A stretch of 64,000 bases of DNA from Vanessa cardui (Eukaryota > Arthropoda > Insecta > Lepidoptera > Nymphalidae): the NCBI RefSeq assembly GCF_905220365.1, contig NC_061135.1:1319501-1383500 (forward strand), given 5' to 3'. Positions 24,879 to 37,000 of this stretch are shown in pieces. A program made the translations under genes and the position numbers. The notes under the pieces were generated by a model. It saw only the letters and a program-made list of their open reading frames with translations, searched no databases and had not been told where the DNA came from. Every line of letters starts with the position of its first letter. The first letter of the stretch is position 1.

Positions 24879-26230
24879 CTATATACAATTTTTTGTACTA
24901 TAATTATTTGGTTAAGTAATTCGAGTCTTTTTTATGTTGTGTATCCATCGTAACTTGGCCTTAGTTATGTATGAGCCGCGTTTTGTCTAGGGGTCGAGTT
25001 GAACTATTTTAAATATGTAAAATTAGCGATATCAGGTGAGTTGAAAATGAATTTCTTTCTGAAAGTAACTTTAGTTGTAAAATAGCTAGTTGTATAAAAC
25101 TTGTACCTTCTAGTGTTCAGTTCAAAATATATGATGTAAATATAATTAGTAAAATCTAATTTTTACGTGGACTTTTATTTTTTTTTCAATGTAATTTTGG
25201 TATTTTTGGGACTTAGAGGTTATATCGAAATTGTCTTTTAATTTAGATGTATTTTCTATGTTTAAAAGCTCGATATTATCTAAACTTTCTTTAAAATAAT
25301 TAATAATAAATTAATTTAATGACAAAAAAATGAAATATCTGTCCAGATTCCTTTATAAGATGTGTATTTAGAAAATTTTCGTTTATAAAGCCGTATTACC
25401 TCATTATAGTTCACAATTGAAAACAAGAAGAACACAAGAATGAGATTCACTATGAGTAATGATAAAAATAGCCCCGTTCAATACCACATAGTTTACAAAT
25501 AGTTTATTTTTACTAAAGTAACCTAAGTCCAAAGGTACAAGGTTAACGACTACAGATATAAAAGCAAAAATCAAATGCAACATCCGTTAATATTCCAGTA
25601 CATTAACCTAACAATTAAATTTTACATCATTTTAATTAAGCATACTTTAAATGATTGGTAATGATAGTGCAAATGGTCTATGTAAAATTGAATATTTTTG
25701 GAGTGTGTGTCTAACATAGATGCTTTATTTTGTAACTCATAAAACAATTTAATGGCAAGAAAATCAAAAACCAAATCAAAAAAGAGTCAAATTCTAATTC
25801 TAAGAGACTGAAACAGTCAGATGTTCTAAAACTTCACATCTTGTTCTTTATAATAACCCTTTGTTTGACAGACATAAATACAGAAACAAAATAAGTATAC
25901 GTCTATTGGCTTACGAAGGCGTGCCTCTGCACGTTAAATAAATTAATCTTTAATAATATAAACTTGACAAATAACATATATTTGTATTTTTCTGCTGACT
26001 CTACTCGTAGTCGTCTTGCGCACACTAAAACTTGTAAGCACGAGCGTCACTCACACACACTACGACAATAATTATGTAACGTGAAGTGGCGCGACTTATA
26101 TCTCTATGCCTATCACTTTATGGTAACAAAGAATTAAGTTTTAACTATACCGCACTGTGACGTCACAAATAGGATACCAAAACTTTAAAAAATCAAAAGT
26201 ACGCCTAATAATAATTGACTAGTACGTTTT
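24879..26230. other. intergenic, DCAF12 to PDCD7 (first part)
   Basis: AT-rich; no gene, RNA or clear repeat recognised. Confidence 0.5.
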
Positions 26231-26499
26231 GAGCTAAGATGGCCCAGTGGTTAGAACGCGTGCGTCTTAACCGATGATTTCGAGTTCAAACCGGGGCAAG
26301 CACCACTATATATTATGTGCTTAATTTGTGTTTATAATTCACCTCGTTCTCGGCGGTTAATGATAACATCGTGAAAAAACCTGTATGTGTCTAATTTCAT
26401 TGAAATTCTGCCACATGTGCATTCCATTGGAACAGCGTGGTGGAATATGTTCCAAAGTCATTAATGAAAGAGGAGGCCTTAGCCCATTACAAGCTGTTA
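26231..26499 (+). repeat. tRNA-headed SINE family 1
   Basis: GAGCTAAGATGGCCCAGTGG, GAGTTCAAACCGGGGCAAGC, then the family body to AGGAGGCCTTAGCCCATTAC. Slightly diverged, plus orientation. Confidence 0.78.
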
Positions 26500-27796
26500 C
26501 TTTACTTAGTACCTTTTGCACTAACATTAGTATCATCTTGTTTACCTTTCCTTTTAAATTACTTTATTTTTGAACTGGAGCGATCGATTTGGTGATTGTC
26601 GTTATTTAATAAACTTGGCCCTGATTGAATAATATCAATTTCAGAAATAATTACACCGTGCAAATTTAATGTCCTTTAAAACTCTGTGATTGTATAACAT
26701 GTTAGCCGGGACACTGCCTTGCATATTGAATAATTATTATTAATTAAAACGCTATTAAAAGCTAGACGCTGAATTACCTTATTTCGTAATTATCTACTGG
26801 GAACGGACGATGTTTCTTCGTAAAAAAATAAAGACATATTTCTCTTTCATAAGTATGTAGATCACTTCCAGTTGATATTGGAATCTGACATATGGGCGGA
26901 GCTTAACAAACATGGCCGACACAACTATATTTAAAAAGTATTTTGATGTTTGTACGAGTACTAGGAAATAAATAATACATACAATAACTCAAGCTATGTA
27001 AAAAAAAAGTGAGAAAATATTCTCAAAATCAAATAATACATATTGTAAAATTGAATTTAGTGATTCTAAATTCGTTTATATTTAATCTGTCTAGTGTGAT
27101 ATGTCCATACGTCAGATCGCAGTAGAGATTGGCAATGTTTCCCTACCGATACAGTACGCGCGATCTAACTTTGCCGGTTAGAAACCAGTCTCAAAATTGC
27201 GCAAATACTTTTTACGAACAAAGGCGAGGATTACGAAGACAGCTGAACTAGAGATGTCAATACGCATTTGTGCGTTTACATTTACGTAAATAGTTGGTTA
27301 TGGTTATTTTTTTATTGTTTTAAATGCGCGAACGGGTCATTGACCCTCAAGCCGGCTTGCTTACATTGCGCGTATTGTAAGTGAATTAGTCTGCTCAACT
27401 ACGATCATATCTTCATGAAATCTCTATGTAAGCAACAAATATGTAATCTACATGAATGTATGTCATGAAATTGGATGTGCAATGCCAGTACAGAGCCATA
27501 TAAATATATTCATGACAAGGAAACATTGTCCATATAATTTATTTAAAGTTAAGTACTAACTTAGTTGTATACTGTTTGGAAACGAGGTGTTTTTACGTAT
27601 AATTCTTACCATGTAAATGAAAAGAACTATAATGATGAATTAAAAGAAATTATACTGATTTTGTCTTTCATTAAAAGGAAACCCATTAAATCAAATATTT
27701 ATAGAAATTTTATTTTAAGCATAAATGCAGATTATACATAGAAAAATTTAAAAAATATATGCAAAATAATGCAGTCTAAGCATGATCGAAATCTAA
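26500..27796. other. intergenic between convergent DCAF12 and PDCD7
   Basis: No gene seen. A perfect inverted repeat GGGTCA-T-TGACCC at 27334-27346 matches the form of an ecdysone receptor/USP site. A TTTATT at 27708-27713 (AATAAA on the minus strand) is a likely poly(A) signal for PDCD7. Confidence 0.5.
27708..27713 (-). terminator. candidate poly(A) signal for PDCD7
   Basis: AATAAA on the minus strand, about 85 bp after the PDCD7 stop codon. Confidence 0.5.
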
Positions 27797-30286
27797 TTAT
27801 GTTTTAGAATTAGGAAACACCCAGCCGACGGGGATAGGGGTTGACTCTGGACCATCATCGATGTACTGGTCCCAATCCGCTCTGGAACACAAGAGGACAA
27901 ATTTGTTTTAATTTGAATAAATACAGTGCCAGGGTTTTTTTAGAAACGGTCTGTTTACATGTAATGTTCGAATGATCCATACCATAGTGTACTAATATTT
28001 TAATATTAAAAAAAAAGAAAAAAAATATATCTTGGGCGAGAATTAATGTCCTCTGCCCTGAGGTTGAGCGCGGGGCTTGAGATTAAATCTAAAGTTCGTC
28101 CTGAGGGTGTCTCCTATGAGATCGCACCTCGGTTGAGAACGAAATCGGTGGGGAGTACCTGCAGTCTATCGAACGGTCGCTTTTATACGAGTCGAAAGAT
28201 ACCCCAACTACCCGCAATAAGTTCGGCTTATAATATGATATTAGTGCAGCATCTACTACTGATTTTCTTGTCTAGAATCCATATACCAAACTGGTGGTAA
28301 CTTTACATTTAGTACAATGCTTGTAAAAGCCCACTTGATTAAAGTATATTTTGATTTTGTGAAATGAGAAAGACACAACATACCTCACAACGATGAAACG
28401 GTCAAAATCGCCTTTAAAGTCGACCTGCGGGTTGTCTTTCCCGCCAAACAGCGCCTTTCGCCATTTCGCCGTGTTGGCTTGTATCTCCGATTCGTTATCG
28501 ATCTCGTTTCGTTCGTCGAGCTTTGCGCGTAATTCAACTTCCTCCTTTTCATATGACGCCAATTTGTGTTCCCATAGGTGCTTTAGTCTGTCTGGAAATT
28601 ACAAATACACGCTATTTAAGTGTTACGCAAAAAGAGCATTAATTATATAATTGTATCATGCACTAGTCAATCGAATGCTTTGGGAAATTCCCAAAATACT
28701 CCTCATAATCTGCAATTTTTCTAGGCTCTGTACTATCAAGAAGTACTATTCCCGCCTCTGTTATCAAGCTGTTATCTGTCATATTGTAAAAAATTGCTCA
28801 CTAGGCAAAATAGCATTCACAATTTTTTTTATATTTTATTCAAGTAAACTCTACAATAACGCATTTTTAATTGTTAATAATTCCAATCTTCCAATGTTTC
28901 GGAAATCATCCAGAAAAAACGGCAGGGATCTCTCATAATTGCTTTTTAAATAATCAGATTTATAATGATAGGCATTCGAAAGCATTTCTTAATTCACATT
29001 TTAATGTTTTTAAATGTTCATATATAATGTTTTGTATTAGGTCTCCTTATTCGTAAACCCTACCACACACGGCAAATAGTCGTTAACTGCTTTGGACTAA
29101 ACCTAAACTGATCAGAGTCAGACACCTTATGTTAAGTGGTCACCACAACCAATAAACTATGACGCTGTACATATTTTTAACCATTCCTAAACATCGCCAA
29201 AATGCCATGAACCTTAGGCAATAAGATGTTATGTGCCTTGCGCCTGTAGTTATACTGACTCACTTACATTTCAAACCAGAACAACGGTTAGTAGTTTGAC
29301 AGTCCGTCTCAGGGAGGACCAGCTCTAAATATCGAATAGAAAAAACCGCTAATCATAAGATTGTAATTAACTAACTACACAATATTCATGTGCAATAAAG
29401 TACAAACAAATATCAGATTAATTTATCAGACTTTGTAACAAATGACTCAACTTACCCACATTTTCTTGAAAGTTAGTACTCTCAGTATCAGATATTATTT
29501 GCCCTTTTCCCTTAGCAGTGTTCTCCCTTGCTTTTCTGAGTTTCACGAGAGCCTCAAGTTTGATAATACTCTTCCTAGCATCATGTTTCTTCCTAAGCAC
29601 TTCCTTCAAAACTATGTCAGCTTGAAACTTTGCTTCTTCTTTCTACAAAAAGATAGATAAAACTTTGTAAATAAAATTATTAAATTTAATTGCACATTAC
29701 ACTACATCTACGGATGTTGTCGGGCTCTTTATACCTGCTTGGCTTTCTGTATAGCGTCCTTTATTTTCTGTAAATTTTCATCAATCTTCCTTGAATTTTC
29801 TTTACTCTGTCTAAGCCATTCCTTCCTCTCTTCTCTCATCTCTTCCTTCTTACGTTTTAAACGCAATCTTTTAGCCCTTCTCTTGCAGACAAGTTTCTTG
29901 CTAATATTTAAACCAGACTTGGATATTTTTATGATTGTATCTTTGAGAACTTTTTTATTGATATCTATATTTTGAAGAGCAGACTGCCAATCCTCGTCTG
30001 ACAGATTATGACTTGTCGACAATGTTTCCTCTTGAAGTTTGATATCATGGAGAGCTCCGAGAAGGCGGATTACATCAGCCTTCATTTTCCATATTTTCAT
30101 TTTATTCACCTTAGGCTTTGGTTTTGCTGGAGGCATGGCATCTTTGAATTTCCTCATAAACTCTTCATCTGATATTTCAGGAGGTGGCACATGGATAGGG
30201 GGTGGAAAAGGATAACGGGGAGGCATATGATTTTGGAATGTAAAGTTGCATCGAAAATTATTAAAATAATGGGGGTTTTGGGACAT
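27797..30286 (-). CDS. PDCD7: programmed cell death protein 7 (U11/U12-59K snRNP protein)
   Basis: Component of the U11/U12 di-snRNP of the minor spliceosome, acting in the nucleus on U12-type introns. Minus-strand exons: 30286-29735, 29642-29456, 28591-28384, 27881-27797; all GT-AG and in frame, giving 343 aa. The N-terminus is Pro-rich (PPRYPFPPPIHVPPPE, about residues 22-37), then a long basic/acidic helical region with KRRAKRLRLKRKKEEMREER, a Lys/Glu-rich coiled coil, and a conserved C-terminal block (WRKALFGG, ADWDQYIDDG, PIPVGWVFP). Human PDCD7 is longer (about 485 aa), mainly through its Pro-rich N-terminus. An in-frame TAG lies 27-25 bases before the ATG, so this start is secure if there is no upstream exon. 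TBCA ends 49 bp upstream on the same strand. None of its own introns looks U12-type. Confidence 0.85.
28030..28362 (+). repeat. degenerate retroelement fragment in PDCD7 intron 3
   Basis: The right part (ATACCAAACTGGTGGTAAC, TGCTTGTAAAAGCCCACTTG, AAAGTATATTTTGATTTTG) is a diverged copy of the LINE tail seen at 14995 and 16264. The less AT-rich left part may belong to the same insertion; that is a guess. Inserted antisense to PDCD7. Confidence 0.5.
29100..29290 (-). repeat. degenerate SINE-like family 2 copy in PDCD7 intron 2
   Basis: Minus-strand remnants of the family: GTTAAGTGGTCACCAC, AAGATGTTATGTGCCTTGCG, CCTGTAGTTATACTGACTCA. Strongly diverged. Confidence 0.55.
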
Positions 30287-30335
30287 GATTACTTTAAATG
30301 TATAAAACTAATATTAAAAATTAATTATTAAGAGT

Positions 30336-31676
30336 TTATGTCGACTCCGGCAGCTGGCACTCGGCGTCTTTCAATACTTGCTCGGCTGCAATGAAATCCT
30401 CGTGTTCCTTTAAGTCTTGTTCACTTTCTAGGATGTTTTTAAGGTCTGCAAATGCCTTTGCCAGTCTGTAAATATAATAAGAATACTATGACATGTGACT
30501 GTAACCATAGCCGCATTTGTCAACTAAGCCATGCGAAATATGTAAAAGATGTATGTGAATGCTATATCCTCACTGCCATAGTCTGGCAGAGGTATAAGTT
30601 TTAAACAGAATATACTTGTTACTGGCTTAAAAGAAATGTAAATTTTCTGATTATCCATTAAAAAGTAAATGGATTGTTATAATGTTATGCAGAAAGTTAC
30701 CATTCTAGGATTTAAAATGGAAAACCAAAGTTTTCCTTTAAAGTTTATTTTTTAAATTTTATTAATTATAATACAAAACAATTATTTCCTTTTTGTTTTT
30801 GTATTCTTTTTCTATTTATAAAATGAGTATTACAAAGTATATACGAAAATGTGTTTCAATTTGGAACAGCATTTTTTCAGATATATTATTATGTGATTCT
30901 AAAGTGCATTTAACACTAGCAGAACTGTATAATTCTAATTATAATGAATTAAAATATTTATAGCATTTACAAGACATCAGTCAAGATGTAGTTTGAACTA
31001 TCTTAGGTTTACCTTTGACTCAGTTTAAGTTATTAATGAAACAACACATTGTCATCACTTTTAGAAGCAGTGTTAGGAAGTATTAAAATTGAAAGTCAAA
31101 TGACTGACTGCCTACACATTATCATAAAAATTTTTAGAAGCGGAGTTGCAGGAAATGTTACAATTGAAAAATCTTAAGCCTACACAAATATACATACAAT
31201 CTTGGTAATATACACTAACAAACAAAAGTAACAGATAGAACTAATTCTAACAACCGCATTGTTTTGGACTAAGATGACTCATCAACGATTTTTGTACTCA
31301 AGGCACTTTTTCAGTCTAACAAAGAGAATCATAATGGAATGTGCTTAGTGTGACTGCACATCTGCTTCGAAACTTGCGAATTATAAATTGAACTATTGGG
31401 AGTTAACGCGAAATATTAAGCGCACGACCACCCCAAAGCTAAAATCTAATTATAGAACATGTCTTACCGCCGCTGGCAGTCAGGGACCATCATAAGCGAC
31501 TCCTGAAGAACCTCCTCCTGCTTCCTTATATTGTGTTCGTCTTGACCCTCGTCTTTTATTTTCTGTATTCTATTTTTCTGCTGTTCTACCTCTTTTTCGT
31601 ATACAACTTTTTCCTTAGCGATGCGTTTAACGACGCCGGTTTTGATTTTTATTTGCCTGATGCGCGGATCTGCCAT
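30336..31676 (-). CDS. TBCA: tubulin-specific chaperone A (tubulin-binding cofactor A)
   Basis: Captures beta-tubulin released from the CCT chaperonin and passes it into the cofactor pathway that builds alpha/beta-tubulin dimers in the cytosol. Two exons on the minus strand, 31676-31468 and 30465-30336, in frame, 112 aa (human 108). The N-terminus MADPRIRQIKIKTGVVKR is almost the same as the human protein, and ESLMMVPDCQRR closes exon 1; exon 2 continues LAKAFADLKNILESEQDL. The protein should form the family's three-helix bundle. The single intron is 1002 bp, AT-rich and without recognised features. The divergent neighbour at 34017 leaves 2.3 kb for promoters. PDCD7 starts 49 bp after this stop. 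Confidence 0.95.
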
Positions 31677-33571
31677 TGTTGAAGTCAGAGCATAAAATAA
31701 AAAGTGACAACTAATAATGACATACACTTGACATGTGCTGGTTTGAGGCTAAGTTATGGCTACCAAATGATCACTGGCTGCTACTGATAAATATTAATAA
31801 TATCTCAGAAAGTATTTTGATACTTAAATCAGAGAATTAATAATTTCAGAGACTCAATAATTAGTATTTACCAAAAATGAATTTTAAATAAAATAAATGG
31901 TACGCAGTGCAATTTTGGCTACCTAAACCCATCACTTCAAACAGGTAAAATAAAAAAAAATAAAAAAAAATAGTGTCTGCCGTGAATAAAGAACACATTT
32001 CTTTTTTGTTGTTAAATCAAAATTAATTATTTTAAACGACAAAATAATTAAGAATAATACTGCCCTTGTACCAGTAGTTTCATTGGCTTACTGACTCTCA
32101 ATCCGGTACAAGATAATACTAAGTACGCAGTATAAGTTAGTAGTAATAAAATCTTGAAGTTTCAATCTCCATATTATGCCAAACTGGTAGGATACATGTC
32201 CCTAATTAATTAACTATGTTTTTGTTAAACACCATAACATAAATTGAAATAAATATATACAAAAAAACAAAGACAATTCCATTATGTATCTATTTTTTTT
32301 TATATTTATAAATTTATTTTATTACTTTTGAAAAATAGGACGCGTTTAGAAAAATATATGTACCATATGTCCACTCGTGAAGAAGGCACAAATATATAAT
32401 GCTTAATATTGATTCCGAATAACATGGATTCTGATGATGAACTAAAATGGATTTTCAAAGTATTAAAACGTATTGAAAAAGTTTCGTTATGGAACAAACG
32501 GGCTGAAAGATAAGGAATCTGAATCCAGAAACGATAAGGAATCCAGATTTCCACGAAGACTAATAACACCAAAGACAAATTCCGAGTGAATGAATAAATC
32601 CTCGTAGAGTTCAAACTTTTTGTCATCAATTTAGAATCCTAATTGCAATTAAATAGTTGTACTACATTGCAAAAAAAAACAAGAAGGCACATTAAAATCA
32701 ATGCATTTATAAATATGATATAACAACGGCACGGACATCAAATCTGTAAAGATATAATAATAATTAATAATAAAAAACGGGTGGGACCGAATAAGAATTC
32801 CATCGAATAAATCTCAGCAACCTAGAATTTGAAAGTTCAGAAAAGACTTTGGCCATTTTAATTAGATGGAGTCTTGTTTTGTAAAAAAAAGTATAACAAT
32901 AAATTTCGCTTTCTTTACTGTAATAGTGTGGAGGTTTTGGTGTTCAATACATGACGTTTAGCAAATAAATATTATGTAAAGCAGTAAACAAAATACTTGA
33001 TATAAATGACTGTATCTTATCGTTTAGGCTAAATACAGAACACTGTAGCGTGTATTGATAATAAAATAGTAAGATTTTAAATGGACAGTTTTGCTAAAGC
33101 ATTTTATAAATTTATCTTTATTCTTATATAGAATGAAATAAATTTATTTGTTGTCTAAACTACATTCATTTTCTAAGTTAATTGCGATTTCGATAATTTA
33201 TGACTTTTTGTTATTGGACGTATCGTTTCAGTATGATATTTAACTATTCCATGATATTATCTTATATATTTTAAATTTTAATATATCTTCTGAAAGTTAC
33301 GGAGAAGTCCTTTCGATTTTGAATATTAGCCGTCTTCAAAATTTAATTGTCCTAACTGTAGAGACTAAAGATTACTTGCATTTGTCATAACATTATTTTC
33401 CTCTATAGAAAAAGGGTATTCTTATTCCAATTTTTTTCTTACGTATCATATTATTTATCTGTGGTTTTTTAGTATTTTCCTTTCGAAAATACTAAATAAC
33501 ATAGCCGAAGAAATATCTCAAAAATATTCAGAATGATAAATGTATATTTCATTGCTCAAGAAAACCATTTA
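31677..33571. other. intergenic between TBCA and GH31 copy A
   Basis: AT-rich. A weak minus-strand family 2 remnant may lie near 32080-32200. Nothing else recognised. Confidence 0.45.
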
Positions 33572-33832
33572 TTCTCTACCAGCCGTTCTGGGTAAGAACA
33601 ACCCACTTAACACATATTCTACCGCCAAGAGTAATAATTAGTTTTGTTGTAATGCGATTTGAAGGGTACGTGAGCCATTATAATTACAGAAACATAACTC
33701 TAACTTATTTCAAAAGGATGCGATGATAACAGAAGTAAGGAACAATTCATTCTACAGCGCCAATTTCTTTGGGCACTAGTCATCACTTACCATCGGATGT
33801 CCCAAATACCCATTAAATTATATAAAAAAGGT
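33572..33832 (+). repeat. diverged SINE-like family 2 copy
   Basis: CCAGCCGTTCTGGGTAAG, ATTCTACCGCCAAGAGTAAT, TGCGATTTGAAGGGTACGTG, CATCACTTACCATCGGATG match the family in order, with many changes. Confidence 0.6.
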
Positions 33833-33875
33833 TCAGAAAATCGTAAGATTTTATGTATCTTTTTCATCAGCCTGT

Positions 33876-33952
33876 GTGTTATCCACTGGGGATTCTGAGA
33901 TGACTTATCTGTCACGAGTTATCCGCTAACTCAGGAGAATCGCAAGATAAGT
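33876..33952 (+). promoter_or_regulatory. GATA-motif cluster upstream of GH31 copy A
   Basis: TTATCC (about 33879), TTATCT (33905-33910), TTATCC (33919-33924) and AGATAA (33945-33950) lie 65-140 bases before the ATG. GATA factors drive many insect gut and fat-body genes. Copies B and C have similar motifs at similar distance. Confidence 0.4.
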
Positions 33953-34016
33953 GTTGATATGGAAAATAATAAAATGACCTGTTTCCGTCGCGGCCCGCTT
34001 AAAGGCACCATCCAAA

Positions 34017-37000
34017 ATGAAGTGGTTAGTGCTTTTAGCTGGTGAGTAATATTTGAAGTATATTATTTGGGTTTCCCTATAGTTACAATACTTGTGGTGT
34101 TTAATGCTCATTAAATAATTTAACTGGCTCGTTGTCCTATGGCTGTATACGAGGAGCTTATTACGAATTTCGGATAAAGTCAATAAAATAGTATAATATT
34201 TTGCCAAGAAGAATATTAATAGTCAATAGCAGACTTTTAGAAGTTGGCAGTTTTTCAGCCTCGTGCATAGAAAGGAATTATGCTGTTGTTTCTGTAACTG
34301 AACTTCGGTTATGTTGATTTATCATCGCATCCGACTGAAAGAGTGAACGAAAAGAAATCGATCGCATGTTTGCGCTCGCATTTTATTATCTCTTACGTAA
34401 TTGTAACCTTCATTAAACATAGACATCGAGTCCGAAATCGATCAATAGAACATAATTAAAGCAGTAAATAGTCCCCGTAATGTATATATAATTTAAAGAT
34501 TATTAACTATAAATAAATAATATAAAATACTAATCATACATTAAACATAGATAAAAAATAGAGATCTTAAGCCCTAGAACAATAAAAACCAATTTACTAT
34601 TTTAAAAAAAAATTGAAATATTTACTTCTCCATACATGCTGATCTATAACTTTTAAAAAAGTAATTAATAACAGACAAAAACAACGCATACTATAATACT
34701 TGTTTTTACTGTATCAATACATAGGGATATTATATTAAATTAACATTGTTTACTCGTTAACTCAAAGTGCTGCTCTAGTTACAATATATTCATTTTGGAC
34801 CTGCATTAAATATACTCATGAGATTGACAAGAGTTTTTTTTTAAATACAAAATTCATTTCCAGGACTAGCTGTGGTGCTAGGCGCTGCGCCTAGAAAGCC
34901 AACCGCCCGCGATTTTGAATTAGAAGAAACTGACGATGGCTACAATGTCATCGCCATCACAGGTGAGTCGACCAGTCAAAAAGTCAAAAAGTCTGTGTAT
35001 AATAAGTAAAACCGACTCGTATATTGTGACAGAAAATGGTATAATGCTCTCTTTCTCTCTCTGCTGTCTCTTTCTCCACACACAAGTGTGTGCTAGCCGT
35101 GTGGCGCTCATACCATGTTGCCAAAAGGAACAGCATCCTCACCCTTAACGTGTGTGGCAGATTTTCATTGAAACATACTTTTCAATTCACTACGGTGTAT
35201 TCTTTCACCACCAGGTACGTTATGAATTATAAACACAAATTCAGAACATGGAAACACATTATTTAGCACAATAAAGATACGTGTAGCTGCTGATGAGAAC
35301 AGTGATAGAATTTGGTGTATGAAATGGTAAGAAAATCTTGCCAAATTATATATTACTTTATATTCTTTCACAGATTCGAATCGCATTCTTCTTGGTCAAA
35401 TCGGACGTAAAGCAAGTCTTGATGATGAAGATGTTACCTTCGAAATCACCGAAGGTCGCGACCAAGCCAGCGGCGGATACAGGGTAACCATCTCGTGGCA
35501 AGGACCTAGCGACAAAATCTTCGAAGATTGTTATGACTTCGGTAAGAATTAATAATATAACTTTAATTCTTTTTATAATACAATTTATTCATTTTGAAAA
35601 TCATTAGGTACCAGACAATGGTTCGGAGGTCCGGAACAAAAGGAACAGTACTGGCCGATTCAGAAGTCTAAACTGCAGAAGTACTCTGTAATATCTAAAG
35701 AAGATGATAACTCAGCTGTATCTGAAAGATATTGGGTCAATTCAGCGGGCTGGTACATTTACATTCAACCGGAAGCACCTCTATTCGTAGATCATCACAA
35801 TATCCTCGATAACCACATTTGCTTCGTAGCTGAAGTTACAGCGCCCTACTCTACGAGACGTACGCAAAATGTTCTCAAATACGACCTCTGGTTCTTCGAT
35901 GACGCGAAAGAAGCACACCAACACGCCGTCGACACTTACCTTGGCAAACCATCGGATATTCCTGACTACAGAATGATTCAATATCCAGTATGGTCGACTT
36001 GGGCGAGATACTCCAGAGAAATCGACCAAGACAGTCTATGGGAATTCGCAAACGAAATCAACGACAGTGGATTCCCAAACGCTCAGTTCGAGATCGATGA
36101 CCTTTGGGAAATCTGCTACGGTTCCCTGACCGTTGATGAAAGGAAATTGCCCAACTTCAAACAACTGATTCAAGATATTAAAGGCCTTGGTTTCAGGGTG
36201 ACTATTTGGGTCCATCCCTTCATTAACAAGGACTGCGATCCTTGGTACTCTGAGGCTTTGGAAAAGGGGTAAGTAAATTAAAAATCTAAATATGATTGAA
36301 TTTTCTAACTTTCAAATATTATTTGTATATTCTTAAATTAATTCCTAACTGACCGTCTGACAACGCCGGTCAGACGGTTAGGTACAAATTAATTTTAAGA
36401 AGTATTATATGATGGTTTATATATATAAACTAGCTGTGCCCCCGACCTTGCACGCGTTTGAATTTAAGCAAAAAATATTATTGGAGCCTAAGTTACTCCT
36501 TATCATATCAGTGATATGCCAGTGATAGTCCTGTCAAAATCGGTCCAGCCGTTCCAGAGACTAGCCGGAACAAACAGACAAACAGACAAAATAGTAAAAA
36601 ATGTTATCTTGGTATATGTACCATGTTTTTTCTCATATGCATTGAGTAAAAAAGGCCTAATGTAATATTACAAACAGACCCTCCAATTTTATTATATGTA
36701 TAGATAAACGCCTTCAAAGTATCTACATTAAATTCGTAATTTCAATTTAATAATAATTACAAGTGTAATTTATTTCTTTAAACACTCTACAGTTACTTAG
36801 TCCTAAACGAAGAGGGTAGCCCAGACACAACATGGTGGAACAATAATGGCTCAGTTCCCGGATACATCGATTTCACCAACCCCGAAGCTGCTGAATGGTA
36901 CACCACAAGAGTACAAGATCTGATTGACACTTACGACATTGATAGCTTGAAGTTCGATGCTGGAGAATCTAGCTGGTCACCCCAGGTAATTTGAATTAAC

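Noticed and set aside
35781..36029. Minus-strand frame inside GH31-A exon 4
   Set aside because: Shadow of the well-supported plus-strand exon. Similar shadows occur in GH31-B and PDCD7.
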